The notes under the pieces were generated by a model. The model made no database searches. It saw only the letters and a program-made list of their open reading frames with translations, and had not been told where the DNA came from. From NCBI GenBank assembly GCA_009746045.1, contig RPFO01000065.1:7292362-7356361 (forward strand): 64,000 nucleotides of DNA. The letters run 5' to 3'. Both the position numbers and the translations under genes were made by a program. Source of the stretch: Mesostigma viride. Lineage: Eukaryota > Streptophyta > Mesostigmatophyceae > Mesostigmatales > Mesostigmataceae. This document shows, one piece after another, positions 50,868 to 60,674 of this stretch; the first letter of the stretch is position 1; every line of letters starts with the position of its first letter.

Positions 50868-51650
50868 TCACGCTACCATAGCCTTCGCAATGGAATTTGC
50901 ACTCAACATCTCCCGCGCGCACCGAATTTTGTCAATTTCACCCCGGATTTGCCGCGGACACTTTGGCGCGGCGTCGGATTGATGTGAAGTACCGATAATT
51001 GGGTGCAGCGGCGCTTCCAAAGCATGGGCAGCCCGCATCACCGCATGATTCCCTGCACCGGGGAGGGGCTTGTGTTTTTGCTGCTCCCTGCACTCCGTCA
51101 GCTTCTGGATGATGAGGTCAAACACGTCCGTCACGAGGTCTTCTTCCACTCGCTCCGGCTCGGCGAGGAAGCCGCGGATCTCCTCATTGACCTCCGCTTG
51201 CTTTACCGGCATCATGATATCTGGAAACCGTCGGCTGAGTTTAGAGCCATGGGAGCAGATTGTGCGATCGCTGTCCCAATCGGCGAATGCCGCAACAACT
51301 GGGCAGCCCTTGGGCGCCTTGGTCCCCTCCATGACGACCGCCCCGCGGAGCTCTTTGCCATCGCCCACGCACTTCAAAATGACGGCAACCATGTAGCAGG
51401 GCTCACTCCTTCGGCCCGAGAGGCCTCCAGCCATGGGCCTAGGCACATCTGCCAATGCCTCTGCCGTGGCACGTCGGAAGCGCAAAAAGCAGTCGTCACC
51501 AACGTCCGCATCTGCACGTACATCTTGATGGCCGAATAAATAGAGATCAAATATCTTGCTGACCGGCCAATGCTCCACCACAGATTGGTTGGTTGACACG
51601 TCCATAACAACGTCAGCAGATCTTGTGAAGTCCAGCGTTGCGTTGACGAG
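50868..51650 (-). CDS. Orphan protein, probably a terminal exon
   Basis: Open from a good acceptor (TTGCTTGCAG|CTC, exon start 51650) to the stop at 50868, about 260 codons of protein-like composition. It begins LVNATLDFTRSADVVMDVST, then VSKIFDLYLFGHQDVRADAD, a charged helical part (KQAEVNEEIRGFLAEPERVE), DVFDLIIQKLTECREQQKHK, and ends near REMLSANSIAKAMVA. I recognise no family. The 5' exons were not found. A short look-alike of its first codons (ATLDFTRT, also just after an AG) occurs at 61785-61815. The adjacent 51825-52639 is a transposon, so this could be a host gene or an element gene. Confidence 0.45.
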   Translation of the reverse strand, partial: LVNATLDFTRSADVVMDVSTNQSVVEHWPVSKIFDLYLFGHQDVRADADVGDDCFLRFRRATAEALADVPRPMAGGLSGRRSEPCYMVAVILKCVGDGKELRGAVVMEGTKAPKGCPVVAAFADWDSDRTICSHGSKLSRRFPDIMMPVKQAEVNEEIRGFLAEPERVEEDLVTDVFDLIIQKLTECREQQKHKPLPGAGNHAVMRAAHALEAPLHPIIGTSHQSDAAPKCPRQIRGEIDKIRCAREMLSANSIAKAMVA

Positions 51651-51824
51651 CTGCAAGCAACAAGCACATAACAAACAGCTGCAATAAGAGGCAAGCAAGC
51701 AATTTGATGATCGACCATTGCATGCTAAATGACAAGGCCCCACCTGCCATGCAACACACTCAATATACAATCATGTACATCTATCTTTTAAAGAAAACCA
51801 ACCTTGGCAGATGGTTTATTGTCG

Positions 51825-52639
51825 CCATGCTGGCATGCTCCCAGAAGAGCCTTCCTCGCAGAAGTGTGCAATTAAGGCATGCACCCGACCTCATAGGCCC
51901 TCATCGTCCCTCGAGCATGGCCAGCCTTGTAAACATGTGCATAGGAACAGCAATGGTGGCACTAGCATGCCTAGCAAGTATTTTCTATGTTTCTCCCAGG
52001 TTGAAGTGTCAGATTCATGCCAAACAAGCTTTAATCGACACAACAACACCTCCTAAACTACCCTACCAGAGATCGGCAACAAACAGAGACTATGGAGGGC
52101 GAGGAACCAAAAGGAATCATGGTATATATAGCTTGCATGCAGTCAACGAGGTCAACCATGGTTGGCTCAGCACATTTGTAGTCTTGTCACATCATCATAA
52201 GAAAGGAAAGCTCAGACAACCGATGGTGGCAGCAATCTACATGCAGTCACACAAATGCAATATCTCCAACATCATCATAACTGTAACACTGCCTTCCCTG
52301 GCAGCACGATAAAATGTGACGAAACCACTGGCGGCCGTTCAGCTTCCGAGCGCTATGATGCCGCTGCGGAGAGGGTGCGTCACTCGCACACAACAAGAGG
52401 CGTCCACAGTGACGCACAACATCCTTGCCATAACACTTTTTATGAAATCCCTTGCACCTTCCTGAAAGGCTCTAGGCTGCCACTGGTGCGTGCTGCCAGG
52501 TATTCGACAACACGACGCCAAGCAAGGCGAGCTAGCTGGCGGAAATGCCCCCCAAGACGCAAAAAACTTCGAACGATGAGCTCATGGACCAAAGCACTGA
52601 TTGCAGATAGAACTCGCCACAAATATATACCTTGACCTC
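51825..52639 (-). mobile_element. Older TTAA-family copy, interrupted: internal half
   Basis: On the minus strand it matches copy 2 from about 34140 to 34970: GAGCTCATCGTTCGAAG, GCCAGCTAGCTCGCC, ATATTGCATTTGTGTGACTG and ACCTGGGAGAAACATAGAAA. It ends at a TTAA (52640) where copy 3 begins. Its missing first half is at 57340-57590. Confidence 0.75.
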
Positions 52640-52787
52640 TTAAGGGGACGGTCCCGGCGCGAATATTTTTGGCGCCGAAAAATTCGCGGTACCCGTCCGT
52701 ACCGTGAAAAAGTGGTGCACGGTGCGCCCACCCCTACCGGAGCTGGCCATATGGCGACGTGCTTTCAGGCAGAGCTAGTAGAAAAAG

Positions 52788-53531
52788 TGTCAAATATCTA
52801 GCGATGTTTCTCTACTTTTGTCACGCATTATGTTATCACGCATTATATGCGGGGAAAATTGACGCCGTCAGCTAGGTGTTTATTTACACGACTTGTTGTT
52901 GGGTTTGCATCCCTATTAATTGCACCCACAGGTCGTTGACTAGTTTAATATCATATACAATGTTTGAGTGTACTAAAATCCGAATGATGTTGCTCGGAAT
53001 ACAGCAAGCGTTACCTGTCAGCACCGTTACAGGTGCCGTAATTTACATCGGCTCTCTCCGGATCAGATCAGGTCCGCAGTTTGTGGTGCCGCCCTGGAGG
53101 CGATAGGACTTTGAGCCTATCAGACCACACACACAATGTACCATGATGTGGACAATAGATTACAGGCTGCAAAGTCGTTATTATCTAGTGTTCTTTCCGT
53201 GGTTGTAGAGACGCTAAGCTGCAGTGCCGTCAGATGTAAATCAACGGTGCATAATGCATTAGCCGCCACTACTTTGTGTGCCTAGAGTTGTTTGCTTGCC
53301 TAGCCGTGTGTGGCCCCGACCCAGTGTTGGTCGTGTGACCCTGCCCAGTGTTGGCATTGTCATTTGCCCTGGCCCAGTGTTGGCTATGGTAGACTGCGCC
53401 CAGTGTTGGCCGCACCGTGTTTTCCACTCTCAGTAAACGTATTTTAATACAAGAAGTCTTTTCCATACACTTGTGCAATATCTGGGTCATAACAGGCAAA
53501 AGATCTTTCCTCCGAGCCCCGGTTTCTGACA
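52788..53531 (+). repeat. 5' LTR
   Basis: 744 bp, TG...CA. Near its end, CCCAGTGTTGG occurs four times at 23-30 bp spacing (53320-53412), a possible enhancer or RNA-level repeat. Confidence 0.92.
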
Positions 53532-53543
53532 TGGTATCGAGTA
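53532..53543 (+). promoter_or_regulatory. Primer-binding site
   Basis: TGGTATCGAGTA starts at the first base after the LTR. It resembles the TGGTATCAGAGC site of plant Copia elements, primed by initiator tRNA-Met. The first seven bases match. Confidence 0.7.
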
Positions 53544-53547
53544 GCGA

Positions 53548-53949
53548 GTGATGCCTATGAACCCATATTTTCCAATTCCCAACGACCGCAACCTGAGATC
53601 TGGAATTGAGCTTTTTCAATTTCCCGAAGAATCTTGCCCAGACTACCTCGCAAGAGCAAATCTGCTTTTTGCCCAAGTTGAAGACATCTTCCCGGGCGTG
53701 TTTCCTGAATCTGCCTACTGCCGCTGGCTCCTGCGTGGCATTCGACAAGAATTTTTCAACTGTGTGTGTTTCAGCGAACTTCCAGACTTTTCAATCAGAA
53801 ATCTACAGGATCTGCTCGACAACAACGCAGTATCTCTGGAGAGATTAAATCACACTTTACTTCACATTACAAATCTCCAACGCAATCAAGAACATGTCGG
53901 GAGGTGCGCCAGCTGTGGCACGAGAAGTCAAGGAGAGCAGCGTTCTTAG
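53548..53949 (+). CDS. Upstream ORF of the LTR element, Gag-like
   Basis: 133 codons starting 16 bp after the LTR (MPMNPYFPIPNDRNLRSGIE). FPEESCPDYLARANLLFAQV and the following FPESAYCRWLLRGIRQEFF look like a capsid-type helical segment. It overlaps the start of the main gag ORF by 56 bp in another frame, so translation of the second ORF would need re-initiation or frameshifting. Confidence 0.45.
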   Translation: MMPMNPYFPIPNDRNLRSGIELFQFPEESCPDYLARANLLFAQVEDIFPGVFPESAYCRWLLRGIRQEFFNCVCFSELPDFSIRNLQDLLDNNAVSLERLNHTLLHITNLQRNQEHVGRCASCGTRSQGEQRS

Positions 53950-54778
53950 TGCTCTCAAGAATCTCAACTTTGATGGGAGCGACCCCAAGAAATTCACCGG
54001 ATTCCGAATCAAGGCGGAAGGGCAATTCGACGCCCTCGGATATTCAGATGTACTAGCTGGAAAGGATCCGATCGTGGTAAAGCAGCAAAAAATTGGTTAC
54101 GCTGCCCTGATTGCTGGCCTCGACGGCAACGCGCTACTGCATGCCGCTACGGCCCCCAACAAGTATATGCACGAGGCGTGGACCGTCCTGGTTGACGTCT
54201 ATGGACGTGACGAAACGACATCCACCCATCAGGCCGCGACACTTGAGGAACTGCTGTCAGCTGAGCAGATTCCCATGGATTCTGTTCCTGCAAATGTCAA
54301 TCTCACCGAACGATTGTACCTGCAATATAATAAATTAAGCAACAATAAACTCCATGATTCCATCCTGGTGACATCACACCGCCGCAGACTTCCTGCCCAG
54401 TATGGCCCCGTCCTGGCGGCGTACAACCTTCCCCCCGACTTGACGTGGAAAGACTACAAGACCGCCGTCCTGAAAGTGGACGACCATCTGCGTGTGCACC
54501 GCGCGGCCCAAGCTGGCAGCTCAGATTCCAGTGCACCAGTGTATCATACTGCTGCCTGCCCCCACTGTGCGGGTACTATCGACGAATCAGTCTTCCTCAC
54601 CAAGGGTGGGAAAGTGCTGACCTGCAAGCACTGCCACCGTACCGGTCACACTGAGGATCGCTGCTGGTCCAAGAAGGCGGAGAACAAGTCCAAGAAACCT
54701 GAGGCGCACTTCACCATGGACGGCGAGCCACTGGCTGACGACGTGGCAGATGTTCCTGCTGGTTTTTTCATTGAGTAG
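53894..54778 (+). CDS. Gag polyprotein with CCHC zinc knuckle
   Basis: 294 aa. The N-terminal part follows the Copia-type Gag (UBN2-like) pattern: LKNLNFDGSDPKKFTGFRIK, then helices with WTVLVDVYGRDETT and LPPDLTWKDYKTAVLKVDDH. A CxxC pair (CPHC) is followed by the CCHC knuckle CKHCHRTGHTEDRC (C-x2-C-x4-H-x4-C) near residues 245-258. It ends 30 bp before the 3' LTR. No protease follows. Forms the particle and binds RNA, by family. Confidence 0.8.
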   Translation: MSGGAPAVAREVKESSVLSALKNLNFDGSDPKKFTGFRIKAEGQFDALGYSDVLAGKDPIVVKQQKIGYAALIAGLDGNALLHAATAPNKYMHEAWTVLVDVYGRDETTSTHQAATLEELLSAEQIPMDSVPANVNLTERLYLQYNKLSNNKLHDSILVTSHRRRLPAQYGPVLAAYNLPPDLTWKDYKTAVLKVDDHLRVHRAAQAGSSDSSAPVYHTAACPHCAGTIDESVFLTKGGKVLTCKHCHRTGHTEDRCWSKKAENKSKKPEAHFTMDGEPLADDVADVPAGFFIE

Positions 54779-54808
54779 CCGGAATACGTGACATGCAGTA
54801 TGGGGGTG

Positions 54809-55552
54809 TGTCAAATATCTAGCGATGTTTCTCTACTTTTGTCACGCATTATGTTATCACGCATTATATGCGGGGAAAATTGACGCCGTCAGCTAGGTGT
54901 TTATTTACACGACTTGTTGTTGGGTTTGCATCCCTATTAATTGCACCCACAGGTCGTTGACTAGTTTAATATCATATACAATGTTTGAGTGTACTAAAAT
55001 CCGAATGATGTTGCTCGGAATACAGCAAGCGTTACCTGTCAGCACCGTTACAGGTGCCGTAATTTACATCGGCTCTCTCCGGATCAGATCAGGTCCGCAG
55101 TTTGTGGTGCCGCCCTGGAGGCGATAGGACTTTGAGCCTATCAGACCACACACACAATGTACCATGATGTGGACAATAGATTACAGGCTGCAAAGTCGTT
55201 ATTATCTAGTGTTCTTTCCGTGGTTGTAGAGACGCTAAGCTGCAGTGCCGTCAGATGTAAATCAACGGTGCATAATGCATTAGCCGCCACTACTTTGTGT
55301 GCCTAGAGTTGTTTGCTTGCCTAGCCGTGTGTGGCCCCGACCCAGTGTTGGTCGTGTGACCCTGCCCAGTGTTGGCATTGTCATTTGCCCTGGCCCAGTG
55401 TTGGCTATGGTAGACTGCGCCCAGTGTTGGCCGCACCGTGTTTTCCACTCTCAGTAAACGTATTTTAATACAAGAAGTCTTTTCCATACACTTGTGCAAT
55501 ATCTGGGTCATAACAGGCAAAAGATCTTTCCTCCGAGCCCCGGTTTCTGACA
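54809..55552 (+). repeat. 3' LTR
   Basis: 744 bp, no difference seen from the 5' LTR. Preceded by a purine-rich tract at 54798-54808 and followed by the AAAAG target duplication. Confidence 0.92.
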
Positions 55553-57339
55553 AAAAGATAGCTCGCGGAATGCAGAGAAACTGAGCGAATCTTAAAGACA
55601 ATGAGTAAATGATACTACTTCGAAGCGGAGTTCGCGTTTTTTGCAGTGTCGATGATTTTATTGATGACCATCGCCCGATGAAGGGGGTCCAATCTGATGT
55701 TTTCGTCGAGAGGAATAAATTAGAATGCACGCTGGCGGCGGTGATTGTCAGGTTTTATGGGCTTTACCTAGCGTCAAAGATGCGTTTAAATTGTTATTGG
55801 TAAAGCTTTAAAAAATTTGCTGGGTTTCGGCAAGATTTCCGTCATGATCGGTAAGACACTCTCCAGGCTCGCGGGATGCGCGTCTTATTATTCCATGGAA
55901 GGTTGTTCTTTCTTGCGCCGCTGGGCGAAGGGCAATTCCGGTTTAATTAATGGTACGATCGTGTGATCAACGTGACCCTATGAATGTTTCGCTTCCTTTA
56001 TGGGTTATCAACGCAAGTTTTCGGCTTTTTTCCGTGCAGTTAGCGCCAGGTATAATGCCATTCCGTGCTGCGCATCGCCAGATAATTTCCTGGCACCTTT
56101 CAGTGGTTTTTATGTACGTTGCCATTGGCTGGGACGTGTCAAAGCGTGACCGTGGCATATCGTCAAGTTGTCAGGGATTTGCTGAGTGGTTTCTTGAAAG
56201 GAGATTGCTAACAGCACTCAGTTTTGTGTGAATATTGACGCGGCCTTTCTTAGCAGAGGCTTCATTGTGGTTAGAGGCTCACAAGCTTGAGTTTGTTTCT
56301 TGGCAAACAATTGCGCTGGAAAGAAAGGTGGCAGTGGTTTTTCTGAGGGGCATACTGCATGGGTGGAACTGCACGTAGGTAGGGGTTATCGTTGTCTTGT
56401 TGGCCTTTCTCCCACTAAAATGGGAGAGCCCTAATTCATATGCTAGCAAGGCAAGGTAACCATGGTGAGAAGCCTTGGCAATCAGCATGTATGATAATTC
56501 TGCTTTCTCTGTGGACTGTCTGTTGTTACCCTTGTTGGGCAATTAGTGGATATGGCTTTCTAGGGTGTGTTTGAGCTTGGTTTTGGGATGATGCCCACAC
56601 CATAAACCTGGAATATGCTTTAGAAGTGTCGGCTAGGCATGTAGAGCTACCTGCCTCATTGTTGTGCACACACGCAACAGGTTGCCCGTGTCGAGGTAAG
56701 GCAAGGGCACATGACGTGCCCAGCCACCTCCTTGTACATTGTGGTCGAATTGGGCATGGTCAGGAGCCTTTTGGATGGCATAGGAAGTGTTAGTGTGCCT
56801 TAATACTCACTAATGCCTACCTTAGCGTCTGCACAGGTGGCCAACTGCCAAAATTAATAACTGCTACAGCTGAGCTCAGAATGCCACCAAACTTTGACAG
56901 TGCCTTCTATGGTCATGACAGAATTTGACTATTACTTTTTAGGCCTAATTGATGTGTTATGAGTGTGTATGGGGACGCCCCGCCTAAAAAAGCGTATTTT
57001 TGGCCCAAAAATTAATAACTCAAAGGGATGTGCTGATTTTGTTGATCCAATTAGGTAGAAACCATGTCCCATGACATTTTTATATGGGTATTACTTTTTT
57101 CATGCAACTGGTTCTCCCACTGTTCTGGGCAAGATGTGCCCCGGACAGCGTTTTTTTCTATTTTTAGCTCATAGCCGGTGCATGGCTGGGGGTAGTACCC
57201 CCAACAAGTGGTGGTATGTATGCATGCCCAAACATCATGTTTATGGTCCCCAAACATCATTCAGTGGTTGTCAGTTGCATTTGTGTAGTTATTAGGGGGC
57301 TTCAGTTTCGATACATTTCCATGGGACCCGTCCCCTTAA

Positions 57340-57590
57340 ATCCCTCGCCCAGGCGCGCAACAACGGCCGGTCCATGGAAAGGCCAGACACGCACTGCGCA
57401 AGCCTGAATAACAAAAGATTCAGATAACCCCCCATGCCGACGGCATTATAAAAAACAACATCGAAATTGCAAGCCATCTACTTTCCGCCACTGGACACTG
57501 AACGACATCAATTCATCTGAGCATGTGTTGTGCATTCGCTCGCCCTACTGTAGATGGTAATTTCGCCTAAACATAGTCGCCATTTTCGAT
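57340..57590 (-). mobile_element. Older TTAA-family copy, interrupted: first half
   Basis: On the minus strand it matches copy 2 from about 33735 to 34135: ATGGCGACTATGTTTAGGCG, GCCTGCGCAGTGC-TGTC, TTCCATGGA-CGGCCGTTGTT and GCGCGCCTGGGCGAGGGAT, the last followed by TTAA. It continues in 52639-51825 once copy 3 is removed. Confidence 0.7.
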
Positions 57591-57894
57591 CTATGCTGGC
57601 GTACATATGTAATATCCTGGGCAAGGTGGCACCCAGAAATAATGGTCCGCAAGGCGCGCGGTGGCACGGTGGCACAAGACTTGCGGCCAATATTTGCAGG
57701 GTGGTTCGGTGTCACGACATCTGATTGGCCCCTTTGATCACTGATCAGTGATCAATCAGTTAGTCAGTTGATTACAGTACAGTACAGTATCCCACGCTGG
57801 TTATCCGACAGAGTTATGTATTCGGCGCCATGGGCTGGTCGGTCACCTCACATACATAAGTTGTGAGTTGAGTTGACTCACAAAGTGGTGGTCT

Positions 57895-58134
57895 ACACCG
57901 CCAGCCCTGGGCACGTTTAAGATTGGGGTCCGGCCAACCCAGGGCTGCGATCTTAAACCTAAAATCAAATCCAGGGTTGGCGATCTTAAAGTTGAGAGCG
58001 GTAGGATCATGAACCTGATGCGGTATACCGGAGTACATAATCTCTACAATATCGCATACCACTGACCAGCCATTTGTACCTACTTTAAGATCTTTTGCCC
58101 AAAACCAGCCCTGCGATCTTAAACCTGAAATTTC
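57895..58134. repeat. Small repeat with direct and inverted CCAGCCCTG / GATCTTAAACCT motifs
   Basis: GCGATCTTAAACCT occurs twice (57948 and 58113), with a related GCGATCTTAAAG at 57980. CCAGCCCTGGG (57901) pairs with CCCAGGGCTG (57938). It may be a MITE-like remnant or the target of the LINE that starts at 58135. Confidence 0.5.
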
Positions 58135-58137
58135 AAA

Positions 58138-60674
58138 AAAGCTTTTGACCGCATGTGTTGGGACTACCTTGAGAAGACATTGCGCGGTTTCGGATTTGGT
58201 GGCACTTTCACGCATGTCACCATCGGTATGATTCAATCGCTCTCATGGACCCTACTCCTAAACGGGCACTTCTCACGCACAGGCACTAGCTCTAGGTCAC
58301 TCCCACAAGGCGACTGCATGTCCCCGCTCCTGTTTCTTCTTGCGCATGCCGGGCTGTTCTTTTTGCACGCTCGCGACAACAGGATCAGGGGCTTCCCCAT
58401 CCAAGGTAAACCGCGAGGTTTGTTCCAAACTGCTTATGTTGATGACACCACTAATGTCTGCACCTCCACTACCGATGTGCATGCTATCATGGAGAATATC
58501 ACGACATACTCTATGGCCTCTCAACAGCGGTGTAACGTGCAAAAGTCCACGGGGCTGCACATCGGGAGAGGATCCTCCCCCGCTTATCACTCCCTAATCT
58601 GCCTGTGACATGGGTCCAGCCAGACGGTCACCACCTATTACACAACTGCCCTATCGGTTGCACTATGGATGGACGTCTTGCTGAACACCCCACCTTTTTG
58701 TATGACAACACAACACACAGTGGCAAACTCACAGGCATGCTCCAAGCGGCATCAAGATGGGCAGCGGTTCCCCGTCTCAGCCTACGGGGCAGGGTCCTCA
58801 TCACCAACCAAATGTTATTCTCCAAAGTGCTCTACTACTGCCAAGGTCACCCACCTAACGAGTACACCACCAAGATCATCCAACGAATCGGCAGCAATTT
58901 TGTTTGGAAACAGCAGGGTATCATAACACACACGGTGCCGGGATGGATCGATCGGGACATGTCCTATATGCCATGGGTTCAAGGAGGCTTGGGCTTACAT
59001 AATATGGAGTGGCGCTTATGGTCAGTGTACACCAAACAGATCCTAACCGCTTTCATAGGCGTAAACGCACACCCTGGTTGTATGTTGGCACAAGAAGCTT
59101 TCGCCACAACCTATACCCACAACAATGGTACATCATGGCACTTGGGGGCAGCAATACTTACATGTGCGCTCACTTCGTATAAAGGCTTATCATGGTACTG
59201 GGCACGTATGTGGAAAGGTTATAAGAACCTAAAACCGGACAGAATTGCTCACCCTACCACGCGGGAAGAGGTGGCACGCCAACCATTATATTTCAATGAT
59301 TTGCTGCGCGATAGTGAGCATAATGTGTTTGGTGTTTTAAGCGGCCGCAACCCATATGAGGGCTTTTTGACGGCCAACCCGCCGGTTACGCGAATCATCG
59401 ATTTATACGCGGCTGACGGTGACCGATATCGCCTCCTAACATACACGGAAATCAGTGCGTGGATCGCAAACATGCCCAGCCGACCAGCTTGGGACAACCT
59501 TCTACAAGCAATTCCCGCAGGATGGCATACCCTCATGACAACCCCACGCAAACCCCTACAAGTCGGGGAATGGGTGAGCTATTACCCGGATCGCGACACG
59601 CCCATACATAAGGGCTGCATCGTTGCGGTCGCGTCGACGGGCGTTACCATACAATTGCTCCAGGAGACACCCGACGGTCAAGGACTTCTCGGCAAATTGA
59701 TTACATCGTACGCCTACATTCCAGCATTTCAATGTCACCGCATTCGAGTGGTCCCGTGGTCACTGTCACAGGCGTGCATGTTACCCTTGGACCCCACCAC
59801 AGTGATACGCGACACCACATGGCTACATGTTGGCAAAGGGCGACTGGACACGCTTGCTATAGACCCGCTAGAATTTGGGTGGGTCCTCACATCTGGCGGC
59901 ACCCCCATGACGAAGTGCCTTTTCGAGTACACGGCAGACTGGGGATACCGGCTACTTCTACATAAAAATCATAGGATGCACCCGGGTCGCCTCCGCTGGC
60001 ACCCCGAGTGGCCGGGCTACACCTGGATCAAGAACATTACCTTGGCAGTTGATCACCCATTGGTTGACAAACGGGCCACCGACGTCCAGCACCTGCTTAT
60101 GCATCGGGCCATCGGGGTCAATTCCCAATTGCACCACCGGTACTCCCACGCGGCGGCGTGCTTATGCAACTTTCCAGATGAAACAATTGAGCACAGATTT
60201 CTGGACTGCCAACTCGCCGGGGTTTGGCAATGGCTGCTGGGTATATGGGCCAAGTGGATGGCTATTACAGCTCCCCCCACCACCGTCACACTATCTACGG
60301 TTATTTTCGGCATCACGGGATTACGGGACGCGAGCCTCACAGCCAACCAGATGGCATGGATATGGCTACGCACGACGATGCTTCACACCATATGGCAAGT
60401 TCGCAACGAGACCGTATTCACGTTACGTGCCGCGTACACGAGAGGTGCCGTGGTCCGCCGGTTTATCTCCTCTTGGAACCTGGCTATGCGTCGTTACTGG
60501 CTCATGGCGACGGAACAACACAAAGTATGGGACCCGGGCCCTAACAATGACACCCCCAGCCCCCTGGAAGTCTTCCATGCACTCATGGGCATGAACCAGG
60601 TCTTTACACGTATGCCGGATGACGATATATCTACAGTACAATGGCTACCTTGGTCGCAGGGCGCGCCTTATTAA
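58138..60674 (+). pseudogene. 5'-truncated LINE with RT and zinc-knuckle C-terminus
   Basis: Homology starts exactly at RT motif A: K-AFDRMCWDYLEKTLRGFG (catalytic Asp codon 58147). It continues with LNGHFSRTG, SLPQGDCMSPLLFLLAHAGL and the catalytic YVDDT (near 58435). A frame change near 58605 leads into a 689-codon frame: thumb/connection (RGRVLITNQMLFSKVLYYCQ), a long C-terminal part, and CLCNFPDETIEHRFLDC (60160-60213), the C-C-H-C pattern of zf-RVT. Stop at 60674. No poly-A tail is seen. Endonuclease and ORF1 are absent. Confidence 0.8.

Larger units (their letters stand above)
52788..55552 (+). mobile_element. Gag-only LTR retrotransposon (TR-GAG type), apparently young
   Basis: 2,765 bp. 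Two 744-bp LTRs begin TGTCAAATATC and end TTTCTGACA, and I see no difference between them. Both sides carry the 5-bp target duplication AAAAG (52783-52787 and 55553-55557). A primer-binding site (TGGTATCGAGTA) follows the 5' LTR at once, and a purine tract (GTATGGGGGTG) precedes the 3' LTR. The 1.28-kb interior encodes Gag but no protease, integrase or RT, so it must use enzymes from another element. Inserted in TTAA transposon copy 3. Confidence 0.9.
52640..57339 (+). mobile_element. TTAA-ended DNA transposon, copy 3, itself interrupted
   Basis: The ends are TTAAGGGGACGGTCCC at 52640 and the complement of TTAAGGGGACGGGTCCC at 57323-57339, with TTAA at both edges. It has the E2F-like site (52666), GGTGCACGGTGCGCCCACC, GGCCATATGGCGACGTG and the right-end block TTTTTTTCTATTTTTAGCTC (57149). 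The LTR element 52788-55552 sits inside. Without it the transposon is about 1.9 kb and codes for nothing recognisable. Confidence 0.85.
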
